Of a stretch of 64,000 bases of DNA, positions 25,540-34,960 are shown in pieces. How positions within the stretch are numbered: the first letter of the stretch is position 1; each line of letters starts with the position of its first letter. This stretch comes from Nitrospirillum pindoramense (lineage in GTDB: Bacteria > Pseudomonadota > Alphaproteobacteria > Azospirillales > Azospirillaceae). A program made the translations under genes and the position numbers. The DNA lies in assembly GCF_007827955.1 (NCBI RefSeq), contig NZ_VITR01000002.1, positions 124,001 to 188,000 of the forward strand, written 5' to 3'. The notes beneath the pieces are model-generated. The model had not been told where the DNA came from. It ran no database searches and worked only from the letters and a program-made list of their open reading frames with translations.

Positions 25540-28500
25540 GAGCGGATAATCCTTGGTCGACGGCCACCGGAAGCGCCCCCCGGGCGGCCAGGGCTTCATC
25601 CAGGCCGGCGACCATGGCACGGGCCTGCTCGAACTCGAATTCGTGCACCAGGCGTTCCAGTGTCCTCATCTGCCGGCCCGCCAGCCCAGTTTCGCGCAGG
25701 TTGTGCAGGGCGGGCTCGATACGCTCCACGTCATCACTTTCCAGGGCGTGGCGCAATGCGCTTAATGCCCGGCGCGCGTCGGGGGAAGCGGCCCCCACCT
25801 GCAGGACCGCCCCTTGAGCGGGCTGGACCGCCGGGGATGGGGCCGGGACGGCTGGTGCCGCTGCGGCGCCGCCGGAAACCAGCCGCTGCATCAGGTCGGC
25901 CAGGGCGTCGTAATCGACGGGCTTGGTGACATAGGCGGTCATGCCGGCATCCAGGCAGGCCTGGCGTTCCCCCAGGCTCTCATCCGCGCTGAGTCCGATG
26001 ATGGGCACGGAGGGGTCGCAGGCGCCGGTCCCCTGGCGGATGCGGCGCGTCGCCTCCTTCCCGCAGCAGCGCGGCATTTGCACATCCATGAGGATGATGT
26101 CGAAGCGCCGGTCCCGTGACAGCGCCACCGCCTCCTCGCCATCCCGGGCGGTGACGACGGCATGGCCCCGTTCCTTGAGATGAAGCTGGGCAAGCTCCAG
26201 GTTCTCCACCACGTCATCGACCAGCAGGACGGTGAAATGACGGGGGGCGGCGGTGCCCTCGACCGGGCTTGCGGAACCGGCCGCCGAGGAAAGCCCGCCC
26301 GGCGCCGACGGCAGCCACAGACGGACCCGGAACGTGCTGCCCTGACCCGGACGACTTTCCACCGCGATGGCCCCGCCCATGAGTTCGGCCAGTTCCTTGC
26401 AGATGGAAACCCCCAGGCCCAGTCCGTTGAACCGGCGGGTGGGCCGGCTGTCGGCCTGGAAGAAGGGATCGACGATGCGGTCCACCTGGTCCGCCGTCAT
26501 GCCGATCCCGGTATCGGTGACCGCCAGTTCCACCAACCCCGGCTTCGGCCCCGCCCGCACCGAGAGCCGCACGTCGCCGCTCTGGGTGAATTTTATCGCG
26601 TTGTCGAGCAGTTTGAGGACGATCTGGCGGACACGCGCGGGGTCGCCAATATGCGCCTGATCGGAACCCAGGCCGTAGTCCAGCGCCAACGTCAGCCCCT
26701 TCTCCCGCGCCTTTTCCCCGACCTGGCCCAAACAGGCGCGCATCTGCCCGTGCAGATCGAAAAGCACCGGTTCCAGAACCAGGCTGCCACTTTGCAGGCG
26801 GGACAGGTCCAAGAGGTCGTTCATCAGGGCCAGCAGGGCCTGCGCGGCCCGATGTGCCATCAGCAACTGTCGCCGGATCTCCGGCGGGAGGTCGCGCTCC
26901 AGCACCAATGCCAGAAAACCCAGGACGGCGTTCATGGGGGTGCGAAGCTCATGGCTCATGTTGGCGACGAACCGGCTCTTGGCATCGTTGGCCGCGTTCG
27001 CCTGCCGCAGCGCGGCTTCCAGCTGGCTGTTGGCCGCGACGATCTCCTGCGTGCGTTCCGCGACCTGCATTTCCAGAGTGCGGCGATACTCGGCCATCTG
27101 ATCGACGGCCCGTTTCCGCTCGGTGATGTCGCGCGCGATCTTGGACGCGCCGATGATCCGGCCCGCCGTATCGCGGATGGGGGACACGGCAACCGAAATA
27201 TCGACGAGATGGCCATCCTTGTGGCGGCGGACGGTGTCAAAATGGCCCACCGTCTCGCCCTGCCGCACCCGGTCCAGGATCGCCGTCTCCTCCTCCAACC
27301 TGTCGGCTGGGAAAATGGCTGTCACGAACTGGCCGACCATCTCCTCGGCGGTGTAGCCGAACAGCCGCTCGGCACCGGGATTCCAACTGGTGACGCGTCC
27401 CTCCACCGTCTTGCTGACGATGGCGTCGTCCGACGAGGTGACGATGGCGGCCAGCATGGCGCTGGCCCGGTGGGCCTGCTCCAGTTCAGCGACGCGGCGC
27501 CGGCCCTCCCGCTCCGCCACCTCGGCCGCGAGCGCGGCGCGCGCCGCCTGTTCCCGGGCGCGGGTATGCGCCGCCGCGAACCAGGACAGGAGCGCGAACA
27601 ATCCCAGCAGGGGTGCCGTCACGCCCATCACCTGTTCCCAGATGGCCGCCCGCGCCCCGGCCACATCCGCCGCAGTTCTATGGGTGACAACCAGCCAGCG
27701 GGCATCTCCAGGGTCTTCCGCGGCCAAGCCCACGCTCCCAAGCCGAACCAGGCGCCAGGTCCAGATGCCGCTGGCATCAACCAACCGGCCGTTCGGCGCC
27801 GCGGTCATCCGTGTCCAAACCTTGGGATAGGCGTTGGCCAGGGACTGACGGCTGACGACGAGGTCCCACCGGTCCGTCTCGCTGCCACCGAACAGCCAAT
27901 TCCCGGAGTGGTCCAGGACCATGGGCCACGCGCCGCCGGGAGGCGCCATCAGGTCCTGGAACAGGTAGGTCTTCGACACCCCCAGGATCATCGCGCCCCG
28001 GCCCGTGCCATCGGCAGCCGCCACCGGCGTCGCCAACCGCAGGGCCCGACCGGTTGCCCGGCCGGTCGGGCCCCCGTCCGGTCCGATGATCTGGATGGCG
28101 CCGGGCAACCCGTTCACCGTCCGTACGAACAAGGCGTCGCCCGACAGGTCCGCCAGCCTCTCCGGCGGGACGGCGACCGGGTCGGGCCCTGACCCGGCCC
28201 GGCAAGCCCGGACCCGTTCCTTGCCGCTCTGGTCGACCCACGCCGCCCCGTCATATCGCGGGTCACGGCGAAGTAGGGTCGTCAGTTCCCCCGTCAACTG
28301 GGCGAGGGCGGCGGCCGTGGGCGCGTCGACCGCCGCGCGGGTGGCGACCTCGGTGGCGAGGGAGCGCAAATCCCGCTGCGGTTCCTCGAGACGGTCGCGC
28401 AGACGGCCGGCGCCCAAATCGACGCCGCCGGCGTCGGCCATGACCATGCGGTCCATTTCCGCCTTCACCCGCGCTTGGGCGATCAGCAGCGCACCGGCCA

Positions 28501-28600
28501 GAAGAAGGACGGCGATGGGCAGGAACAGGAACAGGAATTGGCGGCTCAGGACGATGCCGCCGGACCGGTGGTCAACCTCCGAAGGGAACAGTGCCGCCAC
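25532..28600 (-). CDS. Hybrid sensor histidine kinase
   Basis: A 1022-residue membrane kinase. TM1 is at 20-41, a periplasmic sensor of about 280 residues follows, and TM2 is at about 322-342 (VMGVTAPLLGLFALLSWFAA). A PAS domain (375-495, FGYTAEEMVGQFVTAIFPAD) follows a short coil. H550 in the DHp motif NMSHELRTPMNAVLGF is the phospho-acceptor. The ATPase domain (655-770) has DNAIKFT and GLGLGVSICKEL. A receiver (788-905) has D839 in ILMDVQMPR. The last 100 residues are helical without an Hpt histidine. The start is GTG 28600. It overlaps the HD-GYP regulator gene. Confidence 0.92.
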   Translation of the reverse strand: MAALFPSEVDHRSGGIVLSRQFLFLFLPIAVLLLAGALLIAQARVKAEMDRMVMADAGGVDLGAGRLRDRLEEPQRDLRSLATEVATRAAVDAPTAAALAQLTGELTTLLRRDPRYDGAAWVDQSGKERVRACRAGSGPDPVAVPPERLADLSGDALFVRTVNGLPGAIQIIGPDGGPTGRATGRALRLATPVAAADGTGRGAMILGVSKTYLFQDLMAPPGGAWPMVLDHSGNWLFGGSETDRWDLVVSRQSLANAYPKVWTRMTAAPNGRLVDASGIWTWRLVRLGSVGLAAEDPGDARWLVVTHRTAADVAGARAAIWEQVMGVTAPLLGLFALLSWFAAAHTRAREQAARAALAAEVAEREGRRRVAELEQAHRASAMLAAIVTSSDDAIVSKTVEGRVTSWNPGAERLFGYTAEEMVGQFVTAIFPADRLEEETAILDRVRQGETVGHFDTVRRHKDGHLVDISVAVSPIRDTAGRIIGASKIARDITERKRAVDQMAEYRRTLEMQVAERTQEIVAANSQLEAALRQANAANDAKSRFVANMSHELRTPMNAVLGFLALVLERDLPPEIRRQLLMAHRAAQALLALMNDLLDLSRLQSGSLVLEPVLFDLHGQMRACLGQVGEKAREKGLTLALDYGLGSDQAHIGDPARVRQIVLKLLDNAIKFTQSGDVRLSVRAGPKPGLVELAVTDTGIGMTADQVDRIVDPFFQADSRPTRRFNGLGLGVSICKELAELMGGAIAVESRPGQGSTFRVRLWLPSAPGGLSSAAGSASPVEGTAAPRHFTVLLVDDVVENLELAQLHLKERGHAVVTARDGEEAVALSRDRRFDIILMDVQMPRCCGKEATRRIRQGTGACDPSVPIIGLSADESLGERQACLDAGMTAYVTKPVDYDALADLMQRLVSGGAAAAPAVPAPSPAVQPAQGAVLQVGAASPDARRALSALRHALESDDVERIEPALHNLRETGLAGRQMRTLERLVHEFEFEQARAMVAGLDEALAARGALPVAVDQGLSAHG

Positions 28601-28798
28601 GAATCACACCCTTCCGGGAATACAATGGGGAGAATCTCCCTTTCCACCTGCGGTGATACGACGGGAATGCTTAATTTTATCTTGGCTGCGGCAACGACAT
28701 CGCGCGTGGGCCTTGGTGCAATCGAATAGGTTCCCTTCGCTCGGCGGGGCCCGTGCGTCATGGCCGGCGGGGCGCGCCGCGCCGGCACAGCCCCGACA

Positions 28799-28914
28799 TG
28801 GGCAGCCATGGGAAAGTGCCGGGACAATGGGTGCCTGAGGGCGCGCCTTGGGAAGACATGGGCGACACGGCTCGGCATGGGCCCGGCATGGGAATTCATG
28901 GGAAAATGATGGGA
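28799..28914 (+). promoter_or_regulatory. Nine phased TGGGN repeats upstream of mraZ
   Basis: TGGG motifs begin at 28799, 28809, 28828, 28849, 28859, 28878, 28889, 28899 and 28910, most preceded by A. Spacings are 10, 19, 21, 10, 19, 11, 10 and 11, so all lie on nearly the same helix face. Three adjacent pairs have the exact TGGGN-N5-TGGGN layout bound by MraZ in other bacteria. The array is about 500 bases upstream of mraZ and 200 bases from the kinase start. Confidence 0.55.
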
Positions 28915-29096
28915 AATTCCCTGCCAGCCACCCTGGCGGCCTACATATCGGGGGCCTATCACCTTTCCCTTACCATATTTGGTGGGTGACTTAAGGCTGA
29001 CGACTACTTGGCCTGAAATGCGGCCACCGAATAACCAGGATGGCATATCCAAAAGATTTCACGCCCTTTTCATTAACAGAGGCATTGGCCAGGCCT

Positions 29097-29244
29097 TTAT
29101 CCACAGGATAGGTGTCGCTTGGTCGCCGCCTATTAAATTCGGCGGAAACCCGGGAATATGGGGCAAGCGCACCTACCCATTCGATTTAAGGTCGCAACCA
29201 AGAAGAACCTTATCCACAACTGTGGAAAAGCACAGTGTGGACAA
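29097..29244. promoter_or_regulatory. DnaA-box cluster upstream of mraZ
   Basis: Two perfect TTATCCACA boxes lie at 29097-29105 and 29210-29218. Two one-mismatch boxes lie on the minus strand at 29221-29229 (TTTTCCACA) and 29236-29244 (TTGTCCACA). Three of the four fall within 35 bases. Surrounding DNA is more AT-rich than the genome. The cluster lies between the two MraZ-type arrays. It may couple DnaA to the division cluster or form part of a replication origin. Confidence 0.6.
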
Positions 29245-29260
29245 GCATTCAGCCCCCTCC

Positions 29261-29295
29261 TCCCATTGACGCCCATAACTTCCCATGGTACCCCA
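29261..29295 (-). promoter_or_regulatory. MraZ box, four TGGGN repeats
   Basis: On the minus strand four pentamers TGGGG, TGGGA, TGGGC and TGGGA (29291, 29281, 29271 and 29261 as plus-strand starts) are separated by exactly five bases each. This is the direct-repeat pattern bound by MraZ in its own promoter. It lies 122 bases before the mraZ ATG, which fits autoregulation. Confidence 0.75.
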
Positions 29296-29416
29296 TATGG
29301 ACCCAAAAACAGGGCGCGCATGCCTGTCCGGTCTTACCCGGAGGTGCGGCGCATTCTGAAGGCGGGCCTGGTGCCGGATCGGATGGGGCGCGGAGGCGCA
29401 GGAGACGCGGGGATCG

Positions 29417-29911
29417 ATGGGCTTGTTCCTGTCCACATATGTGAACAAGGTCGACAAGAAGGGTCGGGTTTCAGTCCCGTCTTCCTTCCGCGGCGTCCTT
29501 GGTGGACAGACGGAGCTGATCGTCTTCCGGTCGCTGCAGGCCAACGCCATCGATGCGTGCAGCGTCGACTATATGGATCGCCTGTCAGAGGCGCTGGACA
29601 ACCCCAACATGCCCGATGACATGCGCGACCTGATCGAGACGACGGTGTTTGGCGGATCCGTCCGCCTGGCCCTCGACCCGGAGGGCCGTATCGTCCTGCC
29701 GGAAAACTTCCTGGCGTTCGCCGGCATCACCGAGGGGGCCGCCTTCGTCGGCCGCCGCCACACCTTCCAGATCTGGGACCCCGAGGCGCTGTCCGCCCAC
29801 GAGGCCGCCAGCCGCGACCGCAGCCGCGCCCAGAACATCTCGCTGTCCACCATCCTGGCCCGCACCAACTCCGTGCTGGCGGCCGGGTCCAATGGTGGGG
29901 GGGCGCAATGA
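29417..29911 (+). CDS. mraZ: Transcriptional regulator MraZ
   Basis: A 164-residue protein with two AbrB-like SpoVT repeats. The first begins [20 protein letters not shown] and the second [20 protein letters not shown]; the DxKGR and DPEGR turns are the hallmark. MraZ forms ring oligomers and represses the dcw promoter by binding TGGGN repeats, two sets of which lie upstream. GGAGACGCGGGG precedes the ATG. It is the first gene of the cluster and overlaps rsmH by four bases. Confidence 0.95.
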   Translation: MGLFLSTYVNKVDKKGRVSVPSSFRGVLGGQTELIVFRSLQANAIDACSVDYMDRLSEALDNPNMPDDMRDLIETTVFGGSVRLALDPEGRIVLPENFLAFAGITEGAAFVGRRHTFQIWDPEALSAHEAASRDRSRAQNISLSTILARTNSVLAAGSNGGGAQ

Positions 29912-30909
29912 CCGCGACCGTTACCCAGGCTGAGGGCGCCCAGGCGGGGGCTACCCAGGTCCACATCCCCGTCCTGCTGGCGGAGGTGCTGACGGCGCTG
30001 GCCGTGCGCGAGGGCGGCGTCTACGTCGACGGCACCTTCGGCGCCGGCGGCTACACCCGCGCCATCCTGGAGGCGGCGAACTGCCAGGTGGTGGGCATCG
30101 ACCGTGACCCCGCCGCCATCAAGCGGGCGGAGCCCCTGCTGGCCCGCTTCCCCGGCCGCCTGCGCATCATCGAGGGCCAGTTCGGCGACATGGCGGAGCT
30201 GTTGTCCGCCCACGGCATCGGCCCGGTGGACGGCGTGGCGCTGGACATCGGCGTCTCCTCCCCCCAGATCGACGACCCCTCGCGCGGCTTCTCCTTCCGG
30301 TTCGACGGCCCGCTGGACATGCGCATGAGCCTGAGCGGCCCCACCGCCGCCGACGTAGTCAACGACTACGACGAGGCCGACATCGCCACCATCCTGTGGC
30401 GCCTGGGAGAAGAGCGCATGTCCCGACGCGTCGCCCGCGCCATCGTGGCCGCCCGTACGACCGCGCGAATCGAGACGACGGCGCAACTGGCGGACATCAT
30501 CCGCGGCGTCGTTCCCCGGTCGAAGAAGGATGGCATCGACCCCGCCACCCGCAGCTTCCAGGCCCTGCGCTTGCATGTGAACGATGAACTGGGCGAGTTG
30601 GACCGCGGCCTGGCCGGCGCCGAACGGGTGCTGGCGCCGGGTGGCCGCTTGGCCGTCGTTTCCTTCCATTCCCTGGAAGACCGCCGGGTCAAGGACTTCC
30701 TGCGCCAGCGCAGCGGATCGGAGGGCGCGCCCTCGCGCCACATGCCGGCCGCGCACAGCGGCCCCGCCCCCACCTTCCAGCTTCTGGGCCGCAGCGGGGT
30801 CACCCCTGGCGAGCCGGAACTTCGCCATAATCCGCGCGCCCGATCCGCTCGGTTGCGCGCCGCCGAACGCACCAACGCCCCCGCTTGGCCCATGGGAGAA
30901 GCAGCATGA
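29908..30909 (+). CDS. rsmH: 16S rRNA (cytosine(1402)-N(4))-methyltransferase
   Basis: A 333-residue MraW/RsmH enzyme that methylates C1402 in the ribosomal P site using [33 protein letters not shown] (SAM loop), [31 protein letters not shown] and [16 protein letters not shown] are the family motifs. ATG 29908 overlaps the mraZ stop (ATGA). The C-terminus [12 protein letters not shown] is typical, and ftsL starts within its stop codon. Confidence 0.96.
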   Translation: MTATVTQAEGAQAGATQVHIPVLLAEVLTALAVREGGVYVDGTFGAGGYTRAILEAANCQVVGIDRDPAAIKRAEPLLARFPGRLRIIEGQFGDMAELLSAHGIGPVDGVALDIGVSSPQIDDPSRGFSFRFDGPLDMRMSLSGPTAADVVNDYDEADIATILWRLGEERMSRRVARAIVAARTTARIETTAQLADIIRGVVPRSKKDGIDPATRSFQALRLHVNDELGELDRGLAGAERVLAPGGRLAVVSFHSLEDRRVKDFLRQRSGSEGAPSRHMPAAHSGPAPTFQLLGRSGVTPGEPELRHNPRARSARLRAAERTNAPAWPMGEAA

Positions 30910-31610
30910 TAGGCAAGTCCACGCTCGTCTGGCTGTGCCTCGCCACGGTCGCCAGCGGCATCCTCTATCACACCAGCTATCGCGTGCAGGAGGAGCAGGA
31001 GCACCTGGCCTCGCTGAACCGGCAGATCGCGCAGGAACAGCAGTCCATCCAGGTACTGCGGGCCGAATGGGCCTACCTGAACGATCCCACCCGGCTGGAA
31101 CGGCTGGCGACCGAACATTTGACCCTGCGCCCCACCAAGGCGGAGCAGATGGTGGCCATGGCCGCCGTCCCGGTGAAGCCCGAGGCGCCCGCGCCGCTCA
31201 CACCGGCGGCCAGCCCCGCCCCCGCCGACCAGCCGACGGTCAAGCCGGCCCCCGCGCCGGAATCCACCTACGTCGCCAGCACGGCGACGGCGGTGCAGAT
31301 GGCCGCCGCCCAGGCCCCCGCCCGCGCGCCGCTGGCCCAGCCCAAGGCGCAGGTCGTGGCGCTGAAGGCGCCGGACGTGCCGGCCGCCCCGGTGAAGGCC
31401 GTCGCGGCCCCCAAGCCGGCGGCCACGGCGCCCAAGCAGTCCGCGCGCCCTGAGCGCATGGACAGCATCGGCGCGCTGATGGCCAGCCTGGACGCCGCCG
31501 ACAAGACCGGCCGGGACGGCAAGGTGACCCTCGCCGCCGCCAAGTCCAAGGCCCAGCCCATGGTGATGGCGGAGCAGACCCTGAGCGCCAAGCTGGGGGC
31601 GGCACGATGA
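30906..31610 (+). CDS. ftsL: Cell-division protein FtsL
   Basis: A 234-residue bitopic membrane protein of the divisome core with FtsQ and FtsB. The TM segment is [19 protein letters not shown] (residues 6-24), then a leucine-zipper-like coil to about 60 ([18 protein letters not shown]) with the conserved [12 protein letters not shown]. The family is usually about 100-130 residues; here an extra 130-residue Ala/Pro/Lys-rich tail follows. ATG 30906 overlaps the rsmH stop (ATGA). Confidence 0.9.
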   Translation: MIGKSTLVWLCLATVASGILYHTSYRVQEEQEHLASLNRQIAQEQQSIQVLRAEWAYLNDPTRLERLATEHLTLRPTKAEQMVAMAAVPVKPEAPAPLTPAASPAPADQPTVKPAPAPESTYVASTATAVQMAAAQAPARAPLAQPKAQVVALKAPDVPAAPVKAVAAPKPAATAPKQSARPERMDSIGALMASLDAADKTGRDGKVTLAAAKSKAQPMVMAEQTLSAKLGAAR

Positions 31611-33358
31611 GCGACGCGCCGTTTTCCCTGACCGGCTTCGACATCGCGGGCATGGAGCGCATCCAGGCCCCGCGGCCGGAAGGCAGGGTTCGCCTGAACA
31701 ATCCCACCAGCCACGCGCTGGAACAGGGCCGGTCGCGCCTTCTGGTGACGGCGGCCCTGTTCGCGTTGGTGCTGGGCGCCATCGGTGTGCGTCTGGCCGA
31801 CACTATGGTGTTCAGCCGCGAGGCGGAGCCGCCGGTGGCCGAGAACACCACCGCCCGGCCCCTGCCCGTCACCCGGGCGGAGATCACCGACCGTAACGGC
31901 GTGCTGCTGGCGACCTCGCTGGCCACCGCGTCCGCCTATGCCGATCCCAAGCTGGTGATCGATGCGGAGGAGGCCGCGCGCAAGCTGGTGGCCACCCTGC
32001 CGGACCTCGATTATCGCCAGGTGCTGAAGGACCTGAAGGGCGAAAAGCGCTTCGTCTGGATCAAGCGCAACCTGACGCCCCGTCAGGAGTTCGAGGTCAA
32101 CAAGCTGGGCATCCCCGGCGTGTTCTTCCAGCAGGAGGAGCACCGCATCTACCCGCAGGGCAGCCTGACGGCGCACCTGATCGGCCTGACCGGCATCGAC
32201 AACAACGGCCTGATGGGCATCGAACAGTCGTTCGACAAGCGCCTGCGCGAGAATTCGGAGCCGCTGCGCCTGTCCATCGACGTGCGCCTGCAGCACATCA
32301 TGCGCAAGGAGATCACGCAGTCCATCCAGGACTTCAATGCCATCGGCGGCGCCGGCCTGATCATGGACATCAAGACGGGCGAAATCCTGTCCATGGTCAG
32401 CCTGCCGGACTTCGACCCCCAGAACCCGGGGGAGATGCACGACGATTCGAAGTTCAACCGCGCCACCCTGGGCGTCTATGAGATGGGCTCGGTCTTCAAG
32501 ATCCTGAACACGGCCATCGCGCTGGAAACGGGATCGGTGAAGCTGCACGAGACGTTCGAGACCAACCATCCGCTGAAGATCGGCCGCTTCACCATCCATG
32601 ACGATGAGCCGGTGAACTACTGGATGGATGTGGTCGACATCTTCCGCAAGTCGTCCAACATCGGTTCCGCCAAGATGGCGGAGAAGTTCGGCATCGACGT
32701 CCAGCGCGACTATATGGGCCGCTTCGGCATGCTGAAGGCCCCGTCCCTGGAAATCCCCGAGGTGGGCGCCCCGCTCGTGCCCAACCCTTGGCGGCAGACC
32801 ACGCTGTTGACCGTGGCGTTCGGCCACGGCATTTCCGTCAGCCCCATCCAGATGGTGTCCGCCGTGGGCGCGGTCGTGGACGGCGGCATCCTGCGCCCCG
32901 CCACCCTGCTGAAGCGCGATCCCAACACGGAGATCCCCGAGACGCGGGTGATCTCGCCCCAGACCTCGGCCATCCTGCGCAAGCTGATGCGCCTGGTGGT
33001 GACGGAGGGCACGGGCAAGACGGCCTTCGGCACGGGCGACTTGAAGGCGCCGGACACCCTGGATTATCTGGTGGGCGGCAAGACGGGCACCGCGGAAAAG
33101 GTCAGCGGCAAGGGCTACGCCCACAAGTCGCTGCGCACCTCCTTCGCCGGCGCCTTCCCCATGACCGATCCCCGCTATGTGGTGTTCGTCATGGTGGACG
33201 AGCCGCATGGCAACAAGAAGAGCTTCGGTTTCGCCACCGCTGGCTGGGTGGCGGCCCCCGCCGTCCAGCGCATCGTCTGGCAGGCCGCCCCCCTGCTGGG
33301 GGTCAAGCCGGTGGTCCGCAACGATCCCGAGGTGTTGCAGGCCATGGCCATCAATTAA
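31607..33358 (+). CDS. ftsI: Penicillin-binding protein FtsI (PBP3)
   Basis: A 583-residue septal transpeptidase. A short cytoplasmic N-terminus and one TM (LLVTAALFALVLGAIGVRLA) precede the pedestal domain. The catalytic triad motifs are S295-VFK in YEMGSVFKIL, S349-S-N in RKSSNIGSAKM and K492-TG in GGKTGTAEKV. It cross-links peptidoglycan at the septum with FtsW. It overlaps ftsL by four bases. A 105-base gap separates it from murE. Confidence 0.96.
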   Translation: MSDAPFSLTGFDIAGMERIQAPRPEGRVRLNNPTSHALEQGRSRLLVTAALFALVLGAIGVRLADTMVFSREAEPPVAENTTARPLPVTRAEITDRNGVLLATSLATASAYADPKLVIDAEEAARKLVATLPDLDYRQVLKDLKGEKRFVWIKRNLTPRQEFEVNKLGIPGVFFQQEEHRIYPQGSLTAHLIGLTGIDNNGLMGIEQSFDKRLRENSEPLRLSIDVRLQHIMRKEITQSIQDFNAIGGAGLIMDIKTGEILSMVSLPDFDPQNPGEMHDDSKFNRATLGVYEMGSVFKILNTAIALETGSVKLHETFETNHPLKIGRFTIHDDEPVNYWMDVVDIFRKSSNIGSAKMAEKFGIDVQRDYMGRFGMLKAPSLEIPEVGAPLVPNPWRQTTLLTVAFGHGISVSPIQMVSAVGAVVDGGILRPATLLKRDPNTEIPETRVISPQTSAILRKLMRLVVTEGTGKTAFGTGDLKAPDTLDYLVGGKTGTAEKVSGKGYAHKSLRTSFAGAFPMTDPRYVVFVMVDEPHGNKKSFGFATAGWVAAPAVQRIVWQAAPLLGVKPVVRNDPEVLQAMAIN

Positions 33359-33463
33359 CCAGCCCCCCCTGAAACCCGACGACAGGGCACCGTAAGGTGG
33401 GGGTCGACCGATGCCGGGGAGCGCGCTATCAACCCGCCCCGGCATCACGTGTGAGAGGGACCC

Positions 33464-34960
33464 TTGCGTCTGACCGATCTGATGGCATCGCGCACCGAAA
33501 TCGCCGTATCGGCGCTGGCCCTGGAACGGGACCCCGAGATCACCGGCCTGACCGCGGACAGCCGCGCCGTCAAGCCGGGCATGCTGTTCGCCGCCATGCC
33601 GGGCAGCGCCCGCGATGGCCGGGACTTCATACCCCAGGCGGTGGCCGCCGGCGCCGTGGCCGTGCTGGCGCCCAAGGGCACCACGCTGCCTGAAAACCTG
33701 CCCCATCCCGTCAGCCTGATCGAGGACGCCAACCCCCGGCGGCGCTTCGCCCTACTGGCGGCGGCCTTCTACAAGCGCCAGCCCGCCACCATCGCCGCCG
33801 TCACCGGCACCAACGGCAAGACCTCAACCGCGCAGTTCACCCGCCAGCTGTGGTCCCTGCAGGGGCACCAGGCCGGCGCCATGGGCACCCTGGGCCTCAT
33901 CGCCCCCGGCTTCCCGCGGGAGGACAGCCTGACCACGCCCGACCCGGTGGCCCTGCACAGCACGCTGTCGCGCCTGGCCGAGGGCGGCATCACCCATCTG
34001 GCGATGGAGGCCAGCAGCCACGGCCTGGACCAGTTCCGCCTGGATGGCGTGCTGGTCACCGTGGGCGGCTTCACCAACCTGACCCGTGACCACCTGGACT
34101 ATCACGGCACCATGGAGGCCTACTTCAAGGCCAAGGCCATGCTGTTCGACCGCGTGATGCCGCGCGGGGCCACGGCCGTGGTCAATGCCGACATTCCGGA
34201 ATTCCAGGCCCTGGCCGACCTGACCCGCGCCCGCAAGCAGACCCTGATCGGCTTTGGCGAGCGGGGCCGCGAGCTGGCGGTGACGGCCCTGCGCCCCCTG
34301 CCCCAGGGCCAGGCCCTGACCCTGGAGGTCATGGGCACCCGCCACGACATCGTCCTGCCGCTGGTCGGCCGCTTCCAGGTGTGGAACGCGTTGTGCGCGC
34401 TGGGCATGGTCATCGGCAGCGGTGCCGAACCCCAGGCAGCCGCCGGCCTGCTGTCGCAGCTGGACGGCGTGCGCGGCCGGCTGGAACTGGTGGCGACGCT
34501 GGACAACGGCGCCGCCGTCTATGTCGATTACGCCCACACGCCCGACGGGCTGGAGACGGTGCTGAACAGCCTGCGGCCGCATGCCGAGGGCCGCCTGTCC
34601 GTCGTCTTCGGCTGCGGCGGCGACCGGGACCGGGGCAAGCGCCCCATGATGGGGGCCATCGCCGCCCGCCTGGCCGACCGCGTCATCGTCACCGACGACA
34701 ATCCGCGCACGGAAATTCCCGGCGCCATCCGGGCCGAGGTGCTGGCCGGCTGCCCCGGCGCCACCGAGGTGGACGACCGCGCCGCCGCCATCGCGCTGGC
34801 CATCGGCGAGCTGAAGGCCGGCGACGTGCTGGTCATCGCCGGCAAGGGCCATGAACAGGGCCAGATCGTGGGCAAGGAAGTGCGTCCGTTCGACGACGCC
34901 GCCGTCGCCCGTGGCGTGCTGGGCCTCACTGGCGGAACAGACCAGGGAGGGCAGGCATGA
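33464..34960 (+). CDS. murE: UDP-MurNAc-tripeptide ligase MurE (meso-DAP)
   Basis: A 498-residue Mur ligase that adds meso-diaminopimelate to UDP-MurNAc-L-Ala-D-Glu. The uridine domain contains LTADSRAVKPGMLFAAMPG; the ATP loop is AVTGTNGKTSTAQF; LAMEASSHGLDQFR and DYAHTPDGLETVL follow. DDNPRTE is the DNPR motif that selects meso-DAP. The start is TTG 33464 with AGAGGGA upstream; ATG 33482 would give a product shorter by six residues. It overlaps murF by four bases. Confidence 0.95.
   Translation: MRLTDLMASRTEIAVSALALERDPEITGLTADSRAVKPGMLFAAMPGSARDGRDFIPQAVAAGAVAVLAPKGTTLPENLPHPVSLIEDANPRRRFALLAAAFYKRQPATIAAVTGTNGKTSTAQFTRQLWSLQGHQAGAMGTLGLIAPGFPREDSLTTPDPVALHSTLSRLAEGGITHLAMEASSHGLDQFRLDGVLVTVGGFTNLTRDHLDYHGTMEAYFKAKAMLFDRVMPRGATAVVNADIPEFQALADLTRARKQTLIGFGERGRELAVTALRPLPQGQALTLEVMGTRHDIVLPLVGRFQVWNALCALGMVIGSGAEPQAAAGLLSQLDGVRGRLELVATLDNGAAVYVDYAHTPDGLETVLNSLRPHAEGRLSVVFGCGGDRDRGKRPMMGAIAARLADRVIVTDDNPRTEIPGAIRAEVLAGCPGATEVDDRAAAIALAIGELKAGDVLVIAGKGHEQGQIVGKEVRPFDDAAVARGVLGLTGGTDQGGQA

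Noticed and set aside
28753..28989. 78-codon open frame over the TGGGN array
   Set aside because: Its product is a Met/Gly/His-rich reading of the phased repeats, with no ribosome site; the repeats are better explained as protein-binding sites.
28601..29416. Firm call of a chromosomal replication origin
   Set aside because: DnaA boxes and AT-rich patches are present, but without skew data or a matching oriC neighbourhood I can only suggest it.
31268..33706. 812-codon open frame antisense to ftsL-ftsI
   Set aside because: It mirrors well-identified division genes, is rich in His, Gln, Arg and Gly as expected of a GC-rich shadow frame, and shows no domain.
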